A DNA stretch of 50,430 bases from the NCBI GenBank assembly GCA_013388925.1, contig JACAEJ010000015.1:1-50430 (forward strand). Reading direction: 5' to 3'. The translations under genes were made by a program, and so were the position numbers. Below the pieces are notes generated by a model. It had not been told where the DNA came from, did no database searches, and saw only the letters and a program-made list of their open reading frames with translations. Of this stretch, positions 28,096-38,942 are shown piece after piece. Numbering within the stretch: position 1 is the stretch's first letter; each line of letters begins with the position of its first letter. The DNA is from Nitrososphaerales archaeon (GTDB lineage Archaea; Thermoproteota; Nitrososphaeria; Nitrososphaerales; JACAEJ01).

Positions 28096-29349
28096 GTGAA
28101 CGAAGAGGCCAATCGAATGGCTGTGATAGACCTGAGGCAGAGTATAATCGATCTCTACAAGAACAATAGACTCGATCCAGACCTTGGAGAAATATTGCAA
28201 AAGAGCCTCGAAGGGAAAGAAATAACCAAAAAAGAGGCCTATCGTCTGATAAGGTGTAATTATAGGAATCTTGGTGTGTTGATGTCTGTAGCCAGCATCG
28301 TTCGGAATATGAGTAAAGGCAGGCGCATAACATACTCGAGAAAGGTGTTCATTCCCCTGACAAATATGTGCAGGAATAGGTGTGGCTATTGCGACTTCAG
28401 AAGAGAGCCCAACGATCCTGGTGCTGAGGTTATGAGCCCTAGCAAAATCCTATCAATAGCAGAAGCCGGCAAAAGGGCATACTGCACAGAAGCCCTCTTT
28501 ACCCTTGGAGAAAAGCCCGAGGAAAGGTATTCTGAAGCCAAAGAAGAGCTCAAGCAAATGGGTTACAATGGCACATTGGACTATCTCAGGGACGCCTGTG
28601 AGATGGTGATAAAGAAGACAGAGCTTCTACCCCACTCCAACGCAGGTATCATGACGAAGGATGAATTGGCCGATCTAAAGGAAGTGAACGCTAGCATGGG
28701 TCTGATGCTCGAGAATGTTAGCGATAGGCTCTGTAACAAGGGAGGGCCTCACGAATTATCTTTGGGCAAGAGGCCCAAGCTAAGACTTGCCACTATCGAG
28801 AGTGCCGGTCAGCTCAGGATACCATTCACTACTGGCTTACTGATAGGCATAGGGGAGCTCCCCGAAGAGATCGTCGACTCTCTTTACGCCATAAAAGCGC
28901 TTGATAAGAATTACGGCCATATCCAGGAGGTCATAATTCAGAACTTCAGAGCCAAGCCCAGCACTCCTATGGCTCGTCATAAAGAGCCCAGTGTAAGGGA
29001 GATAGCCAAAGTCATCGCTGTAGCAAGGCTCGTCTTCAAGGATGGGATGAACGTACAGGTACCGCCAAACCTCAGCCCCAACGAATATGACTTCTATCTA
29101 TCGGCAGGGATAAACGACTGGGGAGGGGTATCTCCCGTTACGAAGGACTTCGTGAACCCTGAAGCGCCTTGGCCAGAAATAAAGACCCTCAAATTTGTAA
29201 CCGAAAAGAGAGGATTTGAGCTAAAGGCGAGGTTGCCCGTCTATCCCGAGTTCATACTGAACAAACCCGATCTCTTGCCAGAGTCCCTTAAGAGTTATAT
29301 AACTCCCCTTGTTGATAGTGAGGGCTTTGTCAAAGGAGGAATCTTTTAG
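28096..29349 (+). CDS. cofG: FO synthase subunit 1 (CofG)
   Basis: FIPLTNMCRNRCGYCDFRREP radical SAM motif; adjacent to cofH. Confidence 0.93.
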   Translation: MNEEANRMAVIDLRQSIIDLYKNNRLDPDLGEILQKSLEGKEITKKEAYRLIRCNYRNLGVLMSVASIVRNMSKGRRITYSRKVFIPLTNMCRNRCGYCDFRREPNDPGAEVMSPSKILSIAEAGKRAYCTEALFTLGEKPEERYSEAKEELKQMGYNGTLDYLRDACEMVIKKTELLPHSNAGIMTKDELADLKEVNASMGLMLENVSDRLCNKGGPHELSLGKRPKLRLATIESAGQLRIPFTTGLLIGIGELPEEIVDSLYAIKALDKNYGHIQEVIIQNFRAKPSTPMARHKEPSVREIAKVIAVARLVFKDGMNVQVPPNLSPNEYDFYLSAGINDWGGVSPVTKDFVNPEAPWPEIKTLKFVTEKRGFELKARLPVYPEFILNKPDLLPESLKSYITPLVDSEGFVKGGIF

Positions 29350-30591
29350 TTGAATCTTATTGTGCCCAGACCGGATAATGATAGACTTCGTTCTTCTTTT
29401 GAAGGCTTGTTCCAAATTATAGATCCCGTAATAGCCTCGATTCTCAACAAGGCGATGGACGGCAAAGATGTGTCGTTGAAGGAAGGCTTTGAGCTCTTCG
29501 AAGCAAGGGGTATGGATATGACGGCCTTGGCCATGGTGGCCGATGAGTTGAGGAGAAGGACTGTAGGGAGCATTGTCACCTATGTCGTGAATCGCAACAT
29601 CAACTTCACGAACATATGCATAAAGAGGTGTGGTTTTTGTGCCTTCAGTAGAGGGCATAGGGACGAGGAGGGCTACTTTCTACCGATAGAAGAAGTGGTC
29701 AGAAAGACAAGAGAAGCATGGGAGTTGGGGGCGACAGAAGTCTGCATTCAGGCTGGCATAGCTCCACATATGGATGGCCATCTCTATATAGACATCTGCA
29801 GAGCCATAAAGAAGGAGTTACCCGACATTCATATCCATGCCTTCTCCCCCGAAGAGATAGTTTATGGGGCTCTAAGGTCCAAGACGACCGTGGAGGACTA
29901 CTTAAGGATGCTAAAGGAGGCTGGAATCGGTAGCCTTCCTGGCACATCGGCAGAGATCTTGGATGATGAAATAAGAAGAATCATATCCCCAGGAAGGATA
30001 AAGACCAAGGACTGGATATACGTCATCAAGACGGCTCATAGGCTCGGTATTCCGACAACCTCGACGATAATGTATGGGCATGTAGAGAATTCGTGGCACA
30101 AGGCAAAGCACATAGCCATAGTAAGAGACATACAGAAGGAAACTCACGGGATAACAGAGTTCGTCCCGCTGAGCTTTGTCCACTACGAAGCTCCCATGTA
30201 CAACAAAGGCTTGGTCAAAGGCATCAGGCCTGGTGCAACGGGGGCGGAGGTAGTAAAGATGCACGCGGTGTCCAGAATTATGTTGAACAATCACATAAAG
30301 AACATACAGGTATCCTGGGTCAAGGAAGGGACAAAGCTTGCGCAACTCTGCCTGAATGTTGGTGCCAACGACTTTAGTGGTACGCTGATAGACGAGAACA
30401 TATCGAAGGCTGCTGGTGCAACTCACGGTCAGCTATTGCGCCCGAGGGATTTCAGGAGGCTCATTAGAGATATTGGCAGAACTCCTGCCCAGAGGTCTAC
30501 CACCTACGATATACTGAAGGTCTTCTGTGATAAAGAGGGCGATGACGTGCCCGATAAGTTCGACGAGAGATTGGTTTCCATAAGAGTTTGA
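29350..30591 (+). CDS. cofH: FO synthase subunit 2 (CofH)
   Basis: NRNINFTNICIKRCGFCAFSRG; CIQAGIAPHMDGHLYIDICRAIKKELPDIHIHAFSPEEI. Confidence 0.93.
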   Translation: MNLIVPRPDNDRLRSSFEGLFQIIDPVIASILNKAMDGKDVSLKEGFELFEARGMDMTALAMVADELRRRTVGSIVTYVVNRNINFTNICIKRCGFCAFSRGHRDEEGYFLPIEEVVRKTREAWELGATEVCIQAGIAPHMDGHLYIDICRAIKKELPDIHIHAFSPEEIVYGALRSKTTVEDYLRMLKEAGIGSLPGTSAEILDDEIRRIISPGRIKTKDWIYVIKTAHRLGIPTTSTIMYGHVENSWHKAKHIAIVRDIQKETHGITEFVPLSFVHYEAPMYNKGLVKGIRPGATGAEVVKMHAVSRIMLNNHIKNIQVSWVKEGTKLAQLCLNVGANDFSGTLIDENISKAAGATHGQLLRPRDFRRLIRDIGRTPAQRSTTYDILKVFCDKEGDDVPDKFDERLVSIRV

Positions 30592-30599
30592 CAGACTCA

Positions 30600-31343
30600 T
30601 CAAAGGTTTCTTATAATTTCTGTGACTCTATCGGTGAGGTAATTTAGCAGTAGTCTTCCCTTCTCTAAAGAAGCCTTGCTAGGCTTGCCTATGACCCCTG
30701 ATTTGCTTATCTCCTTCGTCTTCCAGGCAAATGATACCTCTTTGTCAGAACCCTCGAAAGTGAGATGGGGTTTGAGCTTAGGAGACTCGTCTATGAACTT
30801 ATCCTTTCTTACCTTCTCAGAATGTATTGTGAGCATCAGGGATGTCTCAACCTCGTCTGCATGGCCTATTTCCCCTCTTGGAGATTCTCTCACCTTTCCG
30901 AAGGCCTTTTGTACTATGTCCAGTAGCGTGAAGGAGTATAGAGAAATATCCAACTCGTTCTTGATGGATTGAATGGCGCTTTCTATAGTTGCCTTATTGC
31001 CCCCATGGCTGTTTATTATGAAGATTTTCTTGAATCCATGCCTGGCAAGGCTCGAGCAAAGATCCCTTAAGAATGCCATCAGTGTCGTGGGCTCCAAGGA
31101 TAAGGTTCCTGGGAAGTCCATATGCTCGATAGAGAACCCTATGGTAATGGGAGGGGCCAAGGCAATATTCTTCAACCTCTTCGCTACTCTCTTAGCTACT
31201 TCAAAGGCTATCATGGTGTCTGTGGATAGGGGCAGATGGGGACCATGCTGCTCCAGACTCCCTATCGGGATGAGGACTTTGTTCGTCTTCTTTCTCAATT
31301 CGTCTACTTCTTGCCAAGTTAAATCTGGTAGATAGTTCTTCAA
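30600..31343 (-). CDS. arfB: Creatininase-family ArfB-type formamide hydrolase
   Basis: VLIPIGSLEQHGPHLPLSTDT, INSHGGNKATI, GEIGHADEVETSLML; operon context with riboflavin genes. Confidence 0.85.
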   Translation of the reverse strand: MKNYLPDLTWQEVDELRKKTNKVLIPIGSLEQHGPHLPLSTDTMIAFEVAKRVAKRLKNIALAPPITIGFSIEHMDFPGTLSLEPTTLMAFLRDLCSSLARHGFKKIFIINSHGGNKATIESAIQSIKNELDISLYSFTLLDIVQKAFGKVRESPRGEIGHADEVETSLMLTIHSEKVRKDKFIDESPKLKPHLTFEGSDKEVSFAWKTKEISKSGVIGKPSKASLEKGRLLLNYLTDRVTEIIRNL

Positions 31344-31347
31344 AGCC

Positions 31348-32022
31348 TCACCTCGATGCTTTATACATCAAGACCACCTCATCCTCTTTTTGCTTCACTT
31401 TGCTAAGCTTCATTCGAACCCCTTCGGCCATCTTTTCCATGCCATCTCCCTCGACCAAGGTTATGCCATCTCTGCCCCCTACTACAAAAGACCCTATAGT
31501 AACCTGAAGCTCATCGAACAGACCTTGGCTTATCATGCCCCAGTTGATATTGCCTCCACCTTCAACAAGAACTTTCTTTACACCCATCTCTTTGAGAACC
31601 TTGAGTAGGATAATTAAATCCACCTTATCGCCATCTCCACACACTATGACCTTTGCTCCAGCCTCCCTTAGCCTATCCACTCTATCTCTTGGTGTCTTAC
31701 TAGTTACTGCAATGATGGTCGGAACATCCTTGTCTAATAGAACCCTCGATTCGATAGGAGTCCTTGCCTTGCTATCAACGATTACTCTGATGGGACTCTT
31801 CCCTTTGCAGTATTTGACTTTCAAGGATGGATCGTCGATAAGGACAGTATTTATTCCCACCATTATCGCATCCACAGAGGCTCTTAACCTATGAACTCTC
31901 ACAAGGTCCTTCCTGCTAGATATCTTTGAGTCTCCTGTCTTGGTCGCTATCTTACCGTCTATGGTCATGGCGGCGTTCAGTATCACATAAGGTCTATCAT
32001 GCAAGTCTTGGGATGGAGCCAT
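31348..32022 (-). CDS. arfC: 2,5-diamino-6-ribosylaminopyrimidinone 5'-phosphate reductase (RibD reductase domain/ArfC)
   Basis: VILNAAMTIDGKIATKTGDSKISS, VLVEGGGNINWGMI; no CMP-type deaminase domain. Confidence 0.9.
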   Translation of the reverse strand: MAPSQDLHDRPYVILNAAMTIDGKIATKTGDSKISSRKDLVRVHRLRASVDAIMVGINTVLIDDPSLKVKYCKGKSPIRVIVDSKARTPIESRVLLDKDVPTIIAVTSKTPRDRVDRLREAGAKVIVCGDGDKVDLIILLKVLKEMGVKKVLVEGGGNINWGMISQGLFDELQVTIGSFVVGGRDGITLVEGDGMEKMAEGVRMKLSKVKQKEDEVVLMYKASR

Positions 32023-33238
32023 AGACTATCTCTCCTCCTATGATAACTGCTCGAATATCATCAGGCCTAGCCCTATGCACTATGGCATTGAGAGGATCCT
32101 TTATGGGATCAAGGTTCTTCGTATTCATGTCTATAAAGACGACATCGGCCCTCTTGCCTTCTTCTATTGAGCCTATCTCCTTATCCAACTTCAGGGCTCT
32201 TGCAGAGTTTATGGTAACCATCTTCATTATATCCTTTGAAGATACCGCCGATGAGTCCCTCTCTAAGGCCCTAATCATCCTAGACGTGTACTCCATCTCA
32301 CGAAACAGGTCAGTAGAGTTGAGCATAACGTTGTCCGTGCCAAGGGCTACCGTCATTCCGTCTCTCGCCATCTTGGCCATAGGTGGGAGGCCCGATCCCA
32401 TTACCGAATTGGCCCTTGGACAGCACACGACTGGAGTACCTGCCTTTGAAGCCAAACCCAAATCTTCATCAGTTGCTTGTGTCATATGCACAATAAAGTC
32501 TGGTTCTAAGTTTTCAAGGGCCCTCTCAACCTCACTTCGATCGAAGTTCCTTAGAGAGAAATCCACGGAGTGGCTGTCCTCGCCGGCGTGTATGGCACAC
32601 ATCTTCCCCCTTCTTTTGACCAATTCTGAGAGTTCCCTCATAGCCCTATCCGTATACTCGTTGGGACCGCTAAGCCCTATACCATCACACACCCCCAATA
32701 CCTCTTCTGCCTCTGCAATCTTCTCTTCTGGCATGCCGTCATTCTTTATGACCTCTTCTTCGCCGAAATAATAATCGGGTCTTCCCAGAACTATGGCTCT
32801 TATCTTCATGCCTGCCATAGCCTTCCTCAGGAGCATGGCACCCTTCCTCCCTCCCTCACGAAAGTCAGCAAAGGTCGTGGTTCCGCACCTTATCATATCC
32901 GAGATAGAGTTCCTCATGAACTTGATCATGGAACCTTTGGGCACTGAATTTAGTAGCTTGTGCTTTAGGCCTGTTATTGGTCTAAAGAGTTCGTTGAGAC
33001 TTCTTCCTATCCATAGGTCTTTGGCAAAGGAGTCGCCGATGTGAGTGTGGGCGTTTATCAGTCCTGGTATCATGAGTAAACCCCTGCCCCTATACCTGAC
33101 GCATTCTTGGGGATGGGGGTTCTTCTCTCCGACATATTCAAAGTGGCCTCTGTCCATCCATACAAAAGCCCTCTTTAGTACATCGAGGCCCTCTCCTACT
33201 ATCACTGTTACTTCTTCAATTATCGCCTTTTTGATCAT
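31997..33238 (-). CDS. Amidohydrolase (TrzA/MtaD/SAH deaminase-like), candidate pathway deaminase
   Basis: GLINAHTHIGDSF (HxH), AIHAGED, FIVHMTQ, VALGTDNVMLNSTDLF metal-site motifs; inside the riboflavin operon. Confidence 0.85.
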   Translation of the reverse strand: MIKKAIIEEVTVIVGEGLDVLKRAFVWMDRGHFEYVGEKNPHPQECVRYRGRGLLMIPGLINAHTHIGDSFAKDLWIGRSLNELFRPITGLKHKLLNSVPKGSMIKFMRNSISDMIRCGTTTFADFREGGRKGAMLLRKAMAGMKIRAIVLGRPDYYFGEEEVIKNDGMPEEKIAEAEEVLGVCDGIGLSGPNEYTDRAMRELSELVKRRGKMCAIHAGEDSHSVDFSLRNFDRSEVERALENLEPDFIVHMTQATDEDLGLASKAGTPVVCCPRANSVMGSGLPPMAKMARDGMTVALGTDNVMLNSTDLFREMEYTSRMIRALERDSSAVSSKDIMKMVTINSARALKLDKEIGSIEEGKRADVVFIDMNTKNLDPIKDPLNAIVHRARPDDIRAVIIGGEIVYGSIPRLA

Positions 33239-33240
33239 AG

Positions 33241-33996
33241 CTATCGATCATAGAGCCTATGGACGGGCCCTTCTACACTACCATTTCTGATTAAGTCCAG
33301 CCCCTTTGTAGCCAGCTCTATGGCCTTACGAGCACTCTTAGCAACACCTATCCCTGCCTTTAGTGTGAGGCTGAAATCCTCTCCCACCCCTGCAAGAATC
33401 CTCTTGATCTCAGTCTCTGGGACACCGTTCGCTACAGTCATGAAGTTATCCCCACCACAGAAGAATGTGAGTGCTTCATGGTCTAGAAATAATTCGCTTA
33501 GCCTTAGATTCAGCTTGTTGATCATAAAAGCTGTATCGTAAGCTGACAGCTTGTTTGTGAACTTGGTTACATCGTTTACGTCTATGTGGACTATCTGAAC
33601 ACTGCCCTCAAATGGCCCATTCCATTCGCCTCTTATTGTCCCCCTTGAATCTCTTGTCTCAGCGGATTCTTGCAAAATCCTTGTAGCCTTTTTCAAGGCA
33701 TCATGGGGCGTTTCTGCAAGACCAACTCCCATGCTTATAGTGAAAGGATAACTGCGAGATATCTCATTTAAAATCTCTTGGTGATCTTTTGGGGAGACTC
33801 CGTTACTTATGGCCACCATCTCATCAAAGCGGTTGTAGAATACAGCCCCCCCTCTCTCGGCAAAGAGTCTCTGTAGATGAGCATAGAGCTGAGATTGAAG
33901 TATCTGAAGTTGGTACTCCCTATCACTGCCAAGCTTAAGAGTCCATGGACCGTAGTTGTCTATCCTAATCAGAGTCATCTGTACTCTTCCACTCAT
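33241..33996 (-). CDS. arfA: GTP cyclohydrolase III (ArfA)
   Basis: MTLIRIDNYGPWTLKLGSDREYQLQ; two cyclase-like repeats (GGAVFYNRFDEMVAISNG; FFCGGDNFMTVANG). Confidence 0.92.
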   Translation of the reverse strand: MSGRVQMTLIRIDNYGPWTLKLGSDREYQLQILQSQLYAHLQRLFAERGGAVFYNRFDEMVAISNGVSPKDHQEILNEISRSYPFTISMGVGLAETPHDALKKATRILQESAETRDSRGTIRGEWNGPFEGSVQIVHIDVNDVTKFTNKLSAYDTAFMINKLNLRLSELFLDHEALTFFCGGDNFMTVANGVPETEIKRILAGVGEDFSLTLKAGIGVAKSARKAIELATKGLDLIRNGSVEGPVHRLYDR

Positions 33997-33998
33997 GG

Positions 33999-34451
33999 CT
34001 ACTCCACCATGGCCGGGTACTGTGTTACCTGAATCTCTCCCAGTATTTTGGCCCGCCTTACCATCTTTACGGCCGATTCTACGGCCCTCTTTGCATACTC
34101 GTCTATGCGCTCTATCCCTTGGAGCCTCGTCATCCCTGGCCCTGACACTCCTAGAGATACGGGCTTTCTGTACTGGACAGATAGATCGGCTATCTTTCTT
34201 GCCACGTGCTGGGCTATCATCTCGTCGTGCTTTGTGTCTCCCTCAACTATGGCTCCTAGAGTTACAACGGCATCAACATCCTTCTTCTCCAGCAAAGACT
34301 GAATAAGCAGTGGCATATCGAAGGACCCTGGAGCCTTGCATACATATGTTATTTGAGCGCCCAAGAATGTTGCGTGCTCCTTGGCCCTCTCGAGCATAAG
34401 GTAGGATATATCGAAGTTGAATTCAGAAACGACCAGAGCCAATTGTACCAT
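33999..34451 (-). CDS. ribH: 6,7-dimethyl-8-ribityllumazine synthase
   Basis: LALVVSEFNFDISYLM, APGSFDMPLLIQSLLEKKDVDAVVTLGAIVEGDTKHDE. Confidence 0.92.
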   Translation of the reverse strand: MVQLALVVSEFNFDISYLMLERAKEHATFLGAQITYVCKAPGSFDMPLLIQSLLEKKDVDAVVTLGAIVEGDTKHDEMIAQHVARKIADLSVQYRKPVSLGVSGPGMTRLQGIERIDEYAKRAVESAVKMVRRAKILGEIQVTQYPAMVE

Positions 34452-34465
34452 AATTTACTCACCTC

Positions 34466-35667
<1,202 letters not shown>

Positions 35668-35757
35668 AACCGAAATCTTACTTGGGCAAGTCTATTTAAG
35701 GGTTACCAATAAATTACCTTTTACCATAAAAGTTGTAGTCAATCTTGAGTCTAGGAG

Positions 35758-36651
35758 CTAGCTCTCTTTGGGGACTGCTCTTCTCACCTGAGGCTCCAAT
35801 CTACTTTTTGCAAGATAGTGCCTTATCTCATGTAGAGCCTGATCGATGGTCAAGGGGAGGGGCTTTACAGCATCAAATCCAGTAAATCTGTTCAGAAGGT
35901 CAAAGAGTTTGGTCAAAGTGGGTGGCTCCAGACCACTTTCCTCCATTACTTTAGAGTCGGAGAATACGTCCTCCAAAGCGCCTTCGGCTACTACGTGCCC
36001 TCTGTTCAGAACATATGCCCTATCTGCAACCATGGGGATAAAATCTAGATCATGTGTTGCAACTACAAGTGTGATCCTCTGCCTTCTGTGCAAGTTGTTG
36101 ATAAGCCCTATCAACTCTATCCTGCTCTTCGAATCTAGATTTGCCGTTGGCTCATCCAAAACTAGTACCTCAGGATTCATAGCCAAGACAGATGCTATCG
36201 TTGCCTTCTTCTTCTCCCCCGCGCTCAGATGATGTGGCGCTTTGTCCTTTAGACCATACAAGCCAACAGCCTTTAGGGCATCCTCAGCCCTCCTTGTCAC
36301 TTCTTCCTCGTCCAAACCCATGTTCAAAGGTCCAAAGGCTACGTCCTCCCATAGGGTCGGGCAGAAAAGCTGATCGTTTGGATCCTGAAAGACGAGCCCA
36401 ACTTTCATCCTAACTTTGTGAGTATTCCCATTGGTGGGCATGCCCAAGACATGAACGGAACCCTTTGATGGCCTGTACAGTCCATCGATGAGCATCAGTA
36501 ATGTAGACTTGCCTGCTCCATTTGGACCAAGAATGGCTACTCTCTCGCCCCTTACGACCCTTATATCGACACTATCCAAAGCTACGCATCCATCAGGATA
36601 AACATACTTTACGTCTTTCACATCTACTGCCAAATCTGACATTCTATACAA
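35758..36651 (-). CDS. cbiO: ECF-type nickel/cobalt ABC transporter ATPase CbiO
   Basis: LGPNGAGKSTLLMLIDGL, HHLSAGEKKKATIASVLAMNPEVLVLDEPTANLD. Confidence 0.92.
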   Translation of the reverse strand: MYRMSDLAVDVKDVKYVYPDGCVALDSVDIRVVRGERVAILGPNGAGKSTLLMLIDGLYRPSKGSVHVLGMPTNGNTHKVRMKVGLVFQDPNDQLFCPTLWEDVAFGPLNMGLDEEEVTRRAEDALKAVGLYGLKDKAPHHLSAGEKKKATIASVLAMNPEVLVLDEPTANLDSKSRIELIGLINNLHRRQRITLVVATHDLDFIPMVADRAYVLNRGHVVAEGALEDVFSDSKVMEESGLEPPTLTKLFDLLNRFTGFDAVKPLPLTIDQALHEIRHYLAKSRLEPQVRRAVPKES

Positions 36652-37456
36652 CCCCTATGTGCAAGTACTCTAAAGAAATTATCATCATGCACATCGCTAT
36701 TGCAAAGAACCCAAAGATCATGTCTCTGCCATTTATACTCATCCTTGTGATGGATCTAATGTTTCCTTCATAACCTCTGGCCATCATGGCAAGATAGACC
36801 CTTTCGCCCCTCTCGTAAGACCTAATGAAGAGGGTGCTCATCATACTTGCCAGCGCCTTCGTAGCCCTTAAACAGCTCTCTCCCCTGACGGTCCTTGATT
36901 CTCTCGCCAGTATCATTCTATACGCTTCATCAATGAACAGAAATATGAACCTGTAAGTAACGGACATCATGTTTGTAAAGACTCTCGGGACCCTGAACCT
37001 CTCCAAAGAGTGGATCAGGCTGGAAAACCTTGTGGTCAATGTTAAGAGAATAAGAGGGGTAATACAGGCCCAGACTCTTAGCACGAATTGCAGAGCCTTG
37101 AAGAGTCCTTCACTCGTAATACTGATCAGATAGCCATTATTTCCTATGGTGGCTATTGGTGAGCCCGGGGTTACGAAAGGCAATGGTAGAGCGATTAAGG
37201 CAACAAAAATCAGAGCAAAGGCAGTTCTGAGTGTGAAGAACCTTAAAGGAATCTTTGATGCGATTGAGAAGATAAAGGTCATAGTCACCAGGGTTATCAA
37301 GGGCAAGATGCTCTTTGACACAATCGCTACTAGTATGAAGGCTGTGAAAGAGAAGACCTTTACTCTAGGGTCTATGCTTTGAAGGAAACCGTTCGATAAG
37401 GAGAATCTCTCGTTATAAACGATCTCCTTAGACGCCTTCAAGAAGCTACTTAGCAT
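36644..37456 (-). CDS. cbiQ: ECF transporter transmembrane protein CbiQ
   Basis: IDPRVKVFSFTAFIL, ARESRTVRGESC; CbiMNQO context. Confidence 0.9.
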   Translation of the reverse strand: MLSSFLKASKEIVYNERFSLSNGFLQSIDPRVKVFSFTAFILVAIVSKSILPLITLVTMTFIFSIASKIPLRFFTLRTAFALIFVALIALPLPFVTPGSPIATIGNNGYLISITSEGLFKALQFVLRVWACITPLILLTLTTRFSSLIHSLERFRVPRVFTNMMSVTYRFIFLFIDEAYRMILARESRTVRGESCLRATKALASMMSTLFIRSYERGERVYLAMMARGYEGNIRSITRMSINGRDMIFGFFAIAMCMMIISLEYLHIGVV

Positions 37457-37473
37457 ATTGGGCCCTCAAAGCA

Positions 37474-37758
37474 TCATCTTTCAGCCTTCAACGCCTTGCC
37501 CACAAGAAGAGTGAATCCCAGTATCAAAAGCGTGAACGTTATTCCTATGGTCATATTGGCGATTATGTTACCTTCAAACCCGGGTAGCTCATAACCTGGA
37601 ACAAGAGGAATCCAAAAAGGGCGTTCTGATACACCGTAATGCTCAGCTATCATATCCAAGGTCTCTGCAGAGGATGAGAGCCAAACACATCCAATCATGA
37701 CAAATATCGCTGATACGATTACGCCAAAAATGAGCAATCTTTTGTTTCTGGCCATCAT
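37474..37758 (-). CDS. cbiN: CbiN/PDGLE-like small membrane subunit
   Basis: Two TM segments, SSSAETLDMIAEHYGV PDGLE-like region; between cbiM and cbiQ. Confidence 0.75.
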   Translation of the reverse strand: MMARNKRLLIFGVIVSAIFVMIGCVWLSSSAETLDMIAEHYGVSERPFWIPLVPGYELPGFEGNIIANMTIGITFTLLILGFTLLVGKALKAER

Positions 37759-38438
37759 AGTTCCTCAAACCCTATAGAAGACAACCATAGAGGAGCCACC
37801 CTTGGTAGCTTTAACAGATCCGCTCTTTGTCTTAGTAGAAACAAGATGATCATGGCCGTTACAATTCCTTCACCTAACCCTATGAAGAAATGATGGACCC
37901 CCATGGCCGTTATGGCTATTTGGACGCTATATGGAAAAGTAAAAACTGAGAGTCCCAGCTCTAAACCAGCAAAGATGGCTGCAAAGACATCTCCCAATAA
38001 GGCTCCAAGGAAGGCTCCAACCATCATCCCATTCCTGTTCTTCATGACCTTCATAAAGAGCAAGAACATGAGGTATGGGACGAAGACGCCTACCACCCCC
38101 ATATTCCACGCATTTGCACCAAATGTAATTACTCCACCATCCCCAAAGAAGAAAGCTTGAATGAGCAGGATTATGGTCATGGATATCAAACCAGCATAGG
38201 GCCCTAATGTTATGGCCAGTATGGGCCCGCCTAGAAGATGGGCAGTAGTTCCTCCAATGATTGGGTAGTTCATCATCTGGGCGGCAAAGAACATGGCTGT
38301 TAGGGTAGCCATAAAAGGAACTTGCTTATCACTCAAAACCCTCTTCATACCCCTAAGGGCAAAGATCCAAAGGGGTATGACTAAGAGGTACATCATCGCG
38401 CAGATCGATAGATCCAAAAAGCCATCGGGTATGTGCAT
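37755..38438 (-). CDS. cbiM: Nickel/cobalt ECF transporter substrate-binding subunit CbiM
   Basis: N-terminal metal-binding MHIPDGFLD; IGGTTAHLLGGPILAITLGPYAGLI; MGVHHFFIGLGEGIVTA. Confidence 0.93.
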   Translation of the reverse strand: MHIPDGFLDLSICAMMYLLVIPLWIFALRGMKRVLSDKQVPFMATLTAMFFAAQMMNYPIIGGTTAHLLGGPILAITLGPYAGLISMTIILLIQAFFFGDGGVITFGANAWNMGVVGVFVPYLMFLLFMKVMKNRNGMMVGAFLGALLGDVFAAIFAGLELGLSVFTFPYSVQIAITAMGVHHFFIGLGEGIVTAMIILFLLRQRADLLKLPRVAPLWLSSIGFEEL

Positions 38439-38447
38439 ACTCCATCA

Positions 38448-38475
38448 GTAATACTTATCTTAAGTAAAGTATTAC
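38448..38475. promoter_or_regulatory. Predicted NikR operator, 28-bp palindrome between cbiM and nikR
   Basis: GTAATACTT-N10-AAGTATTAC, perfect 9-bp arms, i.e. GTAATA-N16-TATTAC. Confidence 0.8.
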
Positions 38476-38523
38476 TATAAAAAGCTTTTCTACCGATGGA
38501 TGATAATAAGATGAGGATAAGTT

Positions 38524-38934
38524 ATGGCCAAGAAGGGAGTCTCTAGAATCAGTGTCTCACTGCCCCCTGATCTCCTTGATGAGTTCGATAGCACCATCAA
38601 GCAGATCGGCTACGATAGGTCCAAAGCCATTCAGGTCTCTATAAGAAATTTCTTGACGGAAAACAGCTTGATGCGTGGAGCGAAGGGAGTGGTTACCGGG
38701 GTTCTGGTCATGATATACGACCATGAAGTCAAGGGTCTAGAAGAGTCTCTGACAGACGCCCAGCATGTTCATGGTGAGACAATAGGTTCATCCATGCACA
38801 TACACCTTGATGAGAGAAACTGCCTTGAAATAATAGCAGTCAAGGGAGAGGCCAATTCCATCCAAAGCCTTGCTAGAGAGCTGATGAGCAAAAGGGGAGT
38901 AAAACAGGTCAAGCTGGCCATAGTCAAATCATAG
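38524..38934 (+). CDS. nikR: Nickel-responsive regulator NikR
   Basis: RHH N-terminus RISVSLPPDLLDEFD; nickel-site QHVHGETIGSSMHIHLDERNCLE. Confidence 0.94.
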   Translation: MAKKGVSRISVSLPPDLLDEFDSTIKQIGYDRSKAIQVSIRNFLTENSLMRGAKGVVTGVLVMIYDHEVKGLEESLTDAQHVHGETIGSSMHIHLDERNCLEIIAVKGEANSIQSLARELMSKRGVKQVKLAIVKS

Positions 38935-38942
38935 AAATAGAC

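Noticed and set aside
35668-35757. Possible FMN riboswitch upstream of ribB
   Set aside because: Leader is too short and lacks the conserved RFN element (AGGGGCNGGGTG-type) sequence; an archaeal repressor operator is more plausible but not identifiable by eye.
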